A stretch of DNA of 12,771 nucleotides from CAYTQK01 sp964439745 (GTDB taxonomy: Bacteria > Desulfobacterota > Desulfobacteria > Desulfobacterales > Desulfosudaceae). The notes under the pieces are model-generated. The model did not search any database and had not been told where the DNA came from. It was given only the letters and a program-made list of their open reading frames with translations. The stretch's first letter is position 1. Each line of letters opens with the position of its first letter. Location: the NCBI GenBank assembly GCA_964439745.1, contig CAYTQK010000073.1, positions 1-12,771 of the forward strand. The letters are read 5' to 3'. Position numbers and translations under genes: made by a program. Positions 8,201 to 12,771 of this stretch are shown in pieces.

Positions 8201-8463
8201 GGCAGCAGGGCATCCGGTCTTTCTTTTTTGATGATCCATTCCATGGTTTCTACATTGAGCGGTTCAATATAAATTACATCCGCCGTGGCCGGATCCGTCA
8301 TGATGGTGGCCGGGTTGGAATTCACCAGAATGATCTTATATCCCAGGGAACGCAGGGCCTTGCAGGCCTGGGTACCGGAATAATCAAATTCGCAGGCCTG
8401 GCCGATGATGATGGGACCGGAACCGATTATCATGACCTTATCGATATGCTCTAATTTCGGCAA
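5257..8463 (-). CDS. carB: Carbamoyl-phosphate synthase large subunit
   Basis: The 1068-aa product, close to the 1073 aa of E. coli CarB, makes carbamoyl phosphate from bicarbonate, ammonia delivered by CarA, and two ATP, for pyrimidine and arginine synthesis. Domains in order: carboxyphosphate ATP-grasp half (1 to about 400; GSGPIIIGQACEFDYSG at 14-30, RPAYTMGGTGGG at 169-180, EINPRTSRSSALASK at 298-312), oligomerisation domain (about 400-550), carbamoyl-phosphate ATP-grasp half (about 555-930; GGGPNRIGQGIEFDY at 560-574, RPSYVLGGRAM, EANPRASRTVPLVSK) and the C-terminal MGS allosteric domain (about 936-1068; FNTPSGK). The start is TTG: an in-frame TGA lies two codons upstream, AGGAAAGGG precedes the TTG, and the N-terminus MPKLEHIDK matches the family. 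carA is not adjacent. A promoter sits about 43 nt upstream, and two co-directional genes follow. Confidence 0.98.
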   Translation of the reverse strand: MPKLEHIDKVMIIGSGPIIIGQACEFDYSGTQACKALRSLGYKIILVNSNPATIMTDPATADVIYIEPLNVETMEWIIKKERPDALLPNLGGQSGLNLTSELHQAGILEKYGVQIIGVNIGAIERGEDRTAFKDTMNRIGVEMPRSKTVTSVEDAEAIAAKLGYPVVIRPAYTMGGTGGGLVYNVEELRTIAARGLAASLVNQVLVEESVLGWEELELEVVRDAKNQMVTVCFIENVDAMGIHTGDSYCTAPMLTIDKDLQKKLQEYSYAIVEAIEVIGGTNIQFAHDPATGRVVVIEINPRTSRSSALASKATGFPIALVSSLLAGGMTLDEIPYWRDGTLDKYTPGGDYVVVKFARWAFEKFEKVEDKLGTQMRAVGEVMSIGKTYKEALQKAIRSLEKDRYGLGFVADFNEQSLESLLQLLNTPSSERQFILYEALRKGAAIEQLYEKTHIKPWFLKQMQELVALEEELLAYAGRAGELPDDLLVQAKKDGFADKYLSQLLDISETAIRKRRKSLKIEEAWEAVPVSGVEDAAYYFSTYNSAGNVPISDNRKIMVLGGGPNRIGQGIEFDYCCVHAAFAIRDKGYESIMVNCNPETVSTDYDTSNKLYFEPLTVEDVLSIYEKEKPQGVIVQFGGQTPLNIAADLAAAGVNILGTTPETIEQAEDRDCFRAVMKKLGIPMPESDMARSVEEALAVAERIGYPLMVRPSYVLGGRAMMIVYDEEMLRRYMERAVDVSCERPVLIDKFLENAIEAEADAIADGSDAFVPAVMEHIELAGVHSGDSACVIPPVSIPLKHIETIKEYTRKIAMELNVVGLMNIQYAIADDMVYILEANPRASRTVPLVSKVCNVSMARIASQIMLGAKLTDFDLKNRVITHFGVKEAVFPFNMFPEVDPLLGPEMRSTGEVLGMADSFGLAFFRAQEATKVPLPLSGTVLITLSDADKLKGLEAARLFHDLGFAMVATPGTLAFLAEHGIPAEPVKKLGHGKPDIVDIIKNSQVSLVFNTPSGKASQEDDSYIRKAAINYQVPYITTTAAALSAAKGISARRKGQFSPKSLQEYHAEIK

Positions 8464-8505
8464 TTTTCACCCTTTCCTGTTTTTTTTTCTGGTTGCAAAC
8501 CTCAT

Positions 8506-8534
8506 TTTATAATTAATCAGAATCGATTTATCAT
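8506..8534 (-). promoter_or_regulatory. Putative sigma-70-type promoter of carB
   Basis: On the - strand, ATGATA (+ coordinates 8529-8534) and TATAAA (8506-8511) are separated by 17 nt. The first matches TTGACA at 4 of 6 positions and the second matches TATAAT at 5 of 6. Transcription would start near 8499, giving a leader of about 36 nt with the AGGAAAGGG ribosome binding site. The background is A/T-rich, so chance matches are likely. Confidence 0.4.
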
Positions 8535-8759
8535 ATTTTTGACCGAAACCCCATAAAATAATTTTTTGTTTTCGCCCGGATCTTTCATTTATTTTTTCGA
8601 CATCTACCTGGTTAAATTTCCATAAACAGCCAGCGCTAATTTTTTTTTGGGAAAAACAAAAATATTAATAACTATTTGAAATTTATTGTTTAAAAACTAT
8701 AGTCTAAAAAATTCACAAATTGGCCGGGATGGCGTCTTTCCGTGAAACAAAATGTTCAT

Positions 8760-8801
8760 GGCTGCCGACTTGTCAACAGGGCGGCAGCCGCTGTTGACAA
8801 G
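8760..8801. repeat. Overlapping palindromes in the carB-dnaN gap
   Basis: CTTGTCAACAG at 8769-8779 and CTGTTGACAAG at 8791-8801 form a perfect 11-bp inverted repeat with an 11-nt spacer. Overlapping it, GGCTGCCG at 8760-8767 pairs perfectly with CGGCAGCC at 8782-8789, so the two foldings exclude each other. A third short pairing, GACAAG (8796-8801) with CTTGTC (8805-8810), shares the right arm. Each arm of the 11-bp repeat contains TTGACA pointing outward. The element could be an operator for divergent promoters, a protein-binding palindrome in an origin, or a folded RNA leader. Confidence 0.7.
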
Positions 8802-8822
8802 GGGCTTGTCCCTGTTTATTTT
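8794..8822 (+). promoter_or_regulatory. Putative strong-35 promoter directed toward dnaN
   Basis: A perfect -35 hexamer TTGACA at 8794-8799 is followed after exactly 17 nt by TATTTT at 8817-8822 (4 of 6 with TATAAT). Transcription would start near 8829, leaving a dnaN leader of about 290 nt. The -35 lies in the right arm of the 11-bp palindrome, so a protein bound there would compete with RNA polymerase. The left arm places a second TTGACA on the - strand (8771-8776), but its matching -10 (CATTTT at 16 nt) is poor. Confidence 0.45.
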
Positions 8823-8881
8823 TCAGACGCTTTTTTTAACTATTTATGATATAATTTCAAATATATAAAATCTTATCACAA

Positions 8882-8890
8882 TTATCAACA
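8882..8890 (+). promoter_or_regulatory. Near-consensus DnaA box
   Basis: TTATCAACA differs from the classical DnaA box TTATCCACA at one position. It sits within the A/T-rich stretch upstream of dnaN, right after the sequence CTTATCACA, which looks like a box with one base missing. A single 9-mer in A/T-rich DNA can occur by chance. It could serve replication initiation or DnaA control of dnaN. Confidence 0.35.
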
Positions 8891-8998
8891 CCCCTTATTT
8901 GCAGTTAATTTATTTATATAAAAAATAAAGAAAAAGAAAAAAATTTATATTGATCTTTTACACCAGGACGCATACTCTAAATAAGATAATCCGGGTAT

Positions 8999-9027
8999 TT
9001 GGTAAATTGCGCCGAACTCGGTATACA
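8999..9027 (+). promoter_or_regulatory. Putative proximal dnaN promoter
   Basis: TTGGTA at 8999-9004 and TATACA at 9022-9027, spaced 17 nt apart, each match the sigma-70 hexamers at 4 of 6 positions. Transcription would start near 9034 and give an 86-nt leader. This is a weaker match than the distal promoter at 8794-8822. Confidence 0.3.
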
Positions 9028-9120
9028 AACGGTTCTGACGAAACCGCAGGATGAAATATCCGGTACAGGCGATTTTCAGAAACAAAGAATCTTGATCAAA
9101 ATTCACACAAAGGCATTCCT

Positions 9121-10260
9121 ATGAAATGTTCCATCCGGAAGCAAGATTTTATCGAGATGCTGGCCAATGTGCAGGGAATTACCGGAAAAAGATCATCACT
9201 GGCGATTACCGAAAATCTTCTGATCACGGCTGCCAATGGTCAGGTAACTGTATGCGCCACTGATATCGAGATCGGATTTCAGGGCATCTATCCGGCAGAG
9301 ATCGAAAAAGAAGGAAAAATCGCCATCAACGCCCGCTATTTATATGATATTGCCAAAAAAACACGGAAAGAAAATATTTTTTTGAATGAAACCAAAAAAC
9401 AATGGATTGAAATTACGGATTTAAAAGACGGCTCCAGTCTGAAATACAATATCGTCGGGGCCGACCCCGAGGAATTTCCGGAACTTCCGCAGATCAAAGA
9501 GATCAATTATTTTGACCTTTCCGCTGCCCGCGTAAAAAAGATGTTATCCTGGGGCGCCATGATTCAGGCCGGGGGGGATGAAAAACGAACCCACTTGATC
9601 GGGGTTAATTTTGAATATCAGCAAGAAGATGAACAATATAAGATCCGCATGATTTCCACCGACGGCAAACGGTTGACCAAGACGGAAATCCCTTACAAAG
9701 ACGCGGAAAAAGCAGGTATGTCCCTGGGGACAAACGTGATTATCCCCAAAAAAGCTCTGCAGGAGGTCATGAAATTCATCAAAAAGGAAGGCAATATCAA
9801 GATCGGCGTCAAGGATAATTATTGTGTCATCAACAAGGAAAACGAGATTATCTATGTAAACCTGCTGAGCGGAAATTTTCCGGATCTTAACACGGTCTTC
9901 ACCGACGATGATAAGCATATCATTCATCTGAACCACTCCGAGTTCAAGGAGATGCTGGAAAGAATGTCGATTCTGACCACCGAGGATTACAAGGGGGTTA
10001 TTTTCCGGCTGGAGGACAATAATCTCTACATCAATGCTGCCAACCCGGACCGGGGCGAATCCTTTGAATTCATGGCCGTTGATTTTAAAAATAAAGATAC
10101 AATTGAAACCATGTTTAATCCGCATTATTTCATCGAAGCCCTCAATCTGATCGAACAGGAAAAGGTGCTGATGAAAATAAAGGATGATCAATCCCCCTGT
10201 ATTTTGTGCGGGGAGGAGGCGGAGGAAGATATTAATATTATTATGCCCATGAAAATATAA
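9121..10260 (+). CDS. dnaN: DNA polymerase III sliding clamp, beta subunit
   Basis: The 379-aa product is the homodimeric ring that tethers DNA polymerase III and other clamp-binding proteins to DNA. Family signs are the start MKCSIRKQDF, TENLLI in the first domain, CATDIEIG near residue 45, the domain-2 block STDGKRLTKTE, LLSGNFPD near the start of domain 3, and the C-terminal IIMPMKI that forms part of the peptide-binding pocket. The length is near the usual 366-380 aa with three clamp domains. AAAGG at 9109-9113 stands 7 nt before the ATG. Base composition is visibly more A/T-rich, with many AAA, GAA and ATT codons, than in the dehydratase genes to the left. It is followed after 158 nt by gyrB on the same strand; the usual dnaA upstream and recF downstream are missing. 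Confidence 0.97.
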   Translation: MKCSIRKQDFIEMLANVQGITGKRSSLAITENLLITAANGQVTVCATDIEIGFQGIYPAEIEKEGKIAINARYLYDIAKKTRKENIFLNETKKQWIEITDLKDGSSLKYNIVGADPEEFPELPQIKEINYFDLSAARVKKMLSWGAMIQAGGDEKRTHLIGVNFEYQQEDEQYKIRMISTDGKRLTKTEIPYKDAEKAGMSLGTNVIIPKKALQEVMKFIKKEGNIKIGVKDNYCVINKENEIIYVNLLSGNFPDLNTVFTDDDKHIIHLNHSEFKEMLERMSILTTEDYKGVIFRLEDNNLYINAANPDRGESFEFMAVDFKNKDTIETMFNPHYFIEALNLIEQEKVLMKIKDDQSPCILCGEEAEEDINIIMPMKI

Positions 10261-10418
10261 GGGCAGATGGTCAGGCAGAAGGTCCAATAGCAGCGGTTCG
10301 TTATCGGGAAAAACGGCTGCAATCTATTTTAACCAACAGAAAAGACATATAAAAAAAGAGAAGTTCCCGCCGGGGCATCCGGCAGAATGCAGTTTCAGAC
10401 AGACGGATATGAGCAAAA

Positions 10419-12771
10419 ATGAACAAAACCGATAATCAGGTATATGACGAAAAGAGCATCAATGTACTCAAAGGTCTGGAGCCCGTTCGGCTGCGGCCGT
10501 CCATGTACATCGGCAACGTCGACAAGGAGGGGCTTCATCACCTGGTCTATGAAGTGGTGGACAACAGCATTGATGAAGCCATGGCCGGATATTGCGACAA
10601 GATATCCGTGGTTATCCATAAAGACAATTCCATCCGCGTGGAAGACAATGGCCGGGGCATTCCAGTCGGGATTCATGAAAAGGAAAACGCCCCGGCCGTG
10701 GAAGTGGTGTTGACTAAACTCCATGCCGGCGGAAAATTTGATAATAATTTTTACAAGGTTTCCGGAGGATTACACGGTGTGGGCATTTCCGTGGTCAATG
10801 CCTTGTCGGCCTTTCTGGAAGTCAACGTGTATAAGGACGGAAAAATTTATCGGCAGACCTTTGCCAGGGGAAAAAAGACCTGCGAACTGGAAGTTATTGG
10901 CGAAACAGATAAAAACGGGACAAGTATCCTGTTTAAACCGGACACGGAGATCCTCAACAGCGATAACTTCAGTTTTGACATTCTCAGCCGCCGCCTGCGG
11001 GAACTGGCCTTTTTGAACAAGGGAATTCACATTACCCTGGAAGATGAACGGGCTGATGAAACAGTCAGCTTTCATTATGAAGGCGGTCTCTACTCCTTTG
11101 TGGAATATCTGAATCGGGCGCACACGGTGCTGCATACGCCGATCTACATCAAGGGCGAAAAAAATGATGTCCAGATCGAGGTCGCCATTCAGTATAATGA
11201 CAGTTTTTCCGAGAAACTGTATTCTTTTGCCAACAATATCAATACAGTGGAAGGCGGATTCCATTTGATCGGCTTTAAGGGAGCCCTGACCCGGTCCATC
11301 AACCAATATGTCGCCAGTGCTGCCCCCAGCAAAAAGAACAAGGAAAAGATTACCGGGGATGATGTCCGGGAAGGACTGACAGCCATTATCAGTGTCCGCA
11401 TCCGGAATCCCCAGTTTGAAGGTCAGACCAAAACCAAGCTGGGCAACAGCGATGTCAAGGGATATGTGGATTCGCTGGTGTATGAGCAGTTGAATATTTA
11501 CCTGGAGGAAAATCCCTCCATCGGAAAAAAGATCATCTCCAAGGCCATAGAAGCGGCCCGGGCGCGCAACGCCGCCAAAAAGGCCCGGGATATCGCCCGC
11601 AGCCAGGGGGCCCTGCTGGATTCCAGCCTGCCCGGCAAAATGGCGGAATGCCAGTCCACCGATCCCGATAACCGGGAGTTGTTTCTGGTGGAGGGCGATT
11701 CTGCCGGGGGGTCGGCCAAACAGGGCCGGGACCGGCGTTTCCAGGCCATTCTCCCCCTAAAGGGAAAGATTCTCAATATTGAAAAAGCCCGCTTTGACAA
11801 GATTCTGAAAAGCGAAGAGATAAAAAATATCATTACCGTTCTGGGTACCGGTGTCGGCAGCGAAGAGTACAATATCGAGAATATCAAATATAAAAAAGTG
11901 ATTATCATGACCGACGCCGACGTGGACGGTTCCCATATCCGGACCCTGCTGCTGACCTTCTTTTTCCGGCAGATGACGGAACTGATTGAACGGGGATATC
12001 TGTATATCGCCCAGCCGCCGCTGTTCAAGGTGGGCAAGGGCAAAAACGAGATGTATATCGAAAAAGAATCCCAGCTCCGGGATTATTTTATAAAAAATAT
12101 CTGTGAAAAAAAGAAGCTGCAGCTGGGAGATGCTGAAAAAACGGTACTGGCCGACCAGGAGTTATACCTCTTTTTGTGTAATTTATCGGATTATTTAAAT
12201 GAGTTGTCGATTCTCAAAAAACGGGGCTATACCTCCAAGCTGCTGGAAGAACTGCTGCGGGAAAACGTGGTGGACAAGGCCTTTCTGCAATCCGAGGAGA
12301 AGGTCGAGCAGTTGAAAAAGAGACTATCCGCAAAGGGGTTTACCACCGACGAGATTGTCTACAACGAGGAAAAGAATATTTACGAATTTTTCGTGACCAT
12401 ACCGGTGGATGATGACGAGGAAGAGAGCATTACCGGTCAGTCCCGAAAAGATATCAAGCCGGTTAAAATCGGCCGCAAGCTGATTTATTCGGAAAAATAC
12501 CAGAATATGCGGTTTTTGTCCGACAAGATCCGACCCTATAATCATCCGCCTTTTTCCGTTTGCCCCAGCGACAGCGAAACACCGGAAGAAGTTTTTGATA
12601 ATATAAAGAAAATGTATCAATACATGGAAGACAACGGCAAAAAAGGCGTTAATTTTCAACGGTACAAAGGTCTGGGCGAAATGAACGCCGAGCAGTTGTG
12701 GGCCACCACCATGGAGCCGGAAAACCGCAAGCTGCTGCGGGTTACCATCGAGGATGCCACCGAAGCAGATG
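10419..12771 (+). CDS. gyrB: DNA gyrase subunit B (3' end beyond window)
   Basis: 784 codons are visible with no stop, out of roughly 800 expected. GyrB is the ATPase and TOPRIM subunit of gyrase, which introduces negative supercoils together with GyrA. Domains in order: GHKL ATPase with YEVVDNSIDEA (catalytic Glu45), EDNGRGIP (Asp76) and SGGLHGVG (115-122); transducer domain with QTKTKLGN (Lys338 region); TOPRIM with EGDSAGG at 425-431 and DADVDGSH at 499-506, supplying the Glu and Asp metal ligands; then a long insert (about 540-720) of the kind found in E. coli GyrB, and the conserved RYKGLGEMNAEQLW near the end. MNKTDN at ATG 10419 is the first in-frame start because TGA lies three codons upstream. 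The ribosome binding site is weak (GAG 10411-10413), and a short out-of-frame ATG begins at 10409. GyrB rather than ParE is supported by the insert, the QGRDRRFQAILPLKGKILN block and the dnaN neighbour. Confidence 0.96.
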   Translation, partial: MNKTDNQVYDEKSINVLKGLEPVRLRPSMYIGNVDKEGLHHLVYEVVDNSIDEAMAGYCDKISVVIHKDNSIRVEDNGRGIPVGIHEKENAPAVEVVLTKLHAGGKFDNNFYKVSGGLHGVGISVVNALSAFLEVNVYKDGKIYRQTFARGKKTCELEVIGETDKNGTSILFKPDTEILNSDNFSFDILSRRLRELAFLNKGIHITLEDERADETVSFHYEGGLYSFVEYLNRAHTVLHTPIYIKGEKNDVQIEVAIQYNDSFSEKLYSFANNINTVEGGFHLIGFKGALTRSINQYVASAAPSKKNKEKITGDDVREGLTAIISVRIRNPQFEGQTKTKLGNSDVKGYVDSLVYEQLNIYLEENPSIGKKIISKAIEAARARNAAKKARDIARSQGALLDSSLPGKMAECQSTDPDNRELFLVEGDSAGGSAKQGRDRRFQAILPLKGKILNIEKARFDKILKSEEIKNIITVLGTGVGSEEYNIENIKYKKVIIMTDADVDGSHIRTLLLTFFFRQMTELIERGYLYIAQPPLFKVGKGKNEMYIEKESQLRDYFIKNICEKKKLQLGDAEKTVLADQELYLFLCNLSDYLNELSILKKRGYTSKLLEELLRENVVDKAFLQSEEKVEQLKKRLSAKGFTTDEIVYNEEKNIYEFFVTIPVDDDEEESITGQSRKDIKPVKIGRKLIYSEKYQNMRFLSDKIRPYNHPPFSVCPSDSETPEEVFDNIKKMYQYMEDNGKKGVNFQRYKGLGEMNAEQLWATTMEPENRKLLRVTIEDATEAD

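Larger units (their letters stand above)
8464..9120. other. AT-rich 657-bp intergenic region between divergent carB and dnaN; candidate replication origin
   Basis: No coding frame is visible here. Most of the stretch is very A/T-rich, with homopolymer runs (8481-8488, 8641-8648) and a purine tract near 8921-8943, interrupted by one G/C-rich structured island at about 8722-8815. It contains one near-consensus DnaA box (8882-8890), two weaker inverted variants (8770-8778 and 8792-8800), and a 10-base repeat AAAATTCACA at 8708-8717 and 9098-9107. Genes point away on both sides and dnaN-gyrB begins to the right. These are features of bacterial origins. Against this, there is no dense array of consensus TTATCCACA boxes and dnaA is absent. 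It may simply be a long double promoter region. Confidence 0.35.

Noticed and set aside
5824..8454. Very long open frame on the + strand (876 codons) opposite carB
   Set aside because: It mirrors the codon pattern of the G/C-rich antisense carB gene; the translation is rich in Gly, His and Gln, has no recognisable domain and lies entirely over a certain gene.
8464..9120. CRISPR array, tRNA or riboswitch in the long intergenic region
   Set aside because: No regularly spaced repeats, no cloverleaf and no recognisable riboswitch core were seen; only the palindromic island is structured.
9544..10287. 247-codon - strand frame opposite dnaN
   Set aside because: Shadow of dnaN; hydrophobic, low-complexity translation with no start signal.
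10325..10353. gyrB promoter based on TATAAA at 10348-10353
   Set aside because: No acceptable -35 hexamer is found at 15-18 nt upstream; the A/T-rich context makes a lone -10 match uninformative.
10369..10383. GCCGG/CCGGC hairpin in the dnaN-gyrB gap as a terminator
   Set aside because: The stem is only 5 bp with a 5-nt loop and no U tract follows, so termination is unlikely.

Overview
The window looks like chromosomal DNA from an anaerobic, probably sulfate-reducing member of the Desulfobacterota (Desulfobacterales-like). This is inferred from an oxygen-sensitive 2-hydroxyacyl-CoA dehydratase / benzoyl-CoA reductase-type gene set next to core genes of bacterial type (carB, dnaN, gyrB). No rRNA or other marker is present to fix the taxonomy. 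No tRNA, rRNA, CRISPR array, transposase or integrase was seen.

Left part (1-3651, + strand, GC-rich): the tail of an upstream gene, then a short Cys-containing reading frame in the same frame behind a TGA codon. Three tightly packed genes follow: two iron-sulfur subunits of the dehydratase/reductase family (371 and 467 aa) and their ATP-dependent activase (267 aa). Together these can form a complete enzyme in which the activase hydrolyses ATP to fire a single low-potential electron into the two-subunit component. The substrate cannot be read from sequence; a dehydration of a 2-hydroxyacyl-CoA or a reduction of an aromatic/cyclic acyl-CoA are the family options.

Middle (3658-8534, - strand): a convergent hairpin separates this block from the left operon. 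Read in the - direction the order is carB (large subunit of carbamoyl-phosphate synthetase), a stand-alone cyclic-nucleotide-binding domain protein, and a radical SAM enzyme with extra C-terminal cysteines. Gaps of 43 and 10 nt suggest one transcript starting from a promoter just upstream of carB. carA is not adjacent.

Right (8464-12771): a 657-bp, strongly AT-rich intergenic region separates divergent carB and dnaN. It holds an inverted repeat whose two arms each contain a TTGACA -35 hexamer, a near-consensus DnaA box, A/T-rich tracts and putative promoters in both directions. It is followed by dnaN (DNA polymerase sliding clamp) and gyrB (DNA gyrase subunit B, cut by the window end), without dnaA or recF between or before them. 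The region is a reasonable but unproven candidate for a replication origin.

The clearest points for a second look are the in-frame TGA at 47-49, the structured island at 8760-8815, the dnaA-less dnaN-gyrB arrangement, and the unassigned cNMP-domain/radical SAM pair behind carB.
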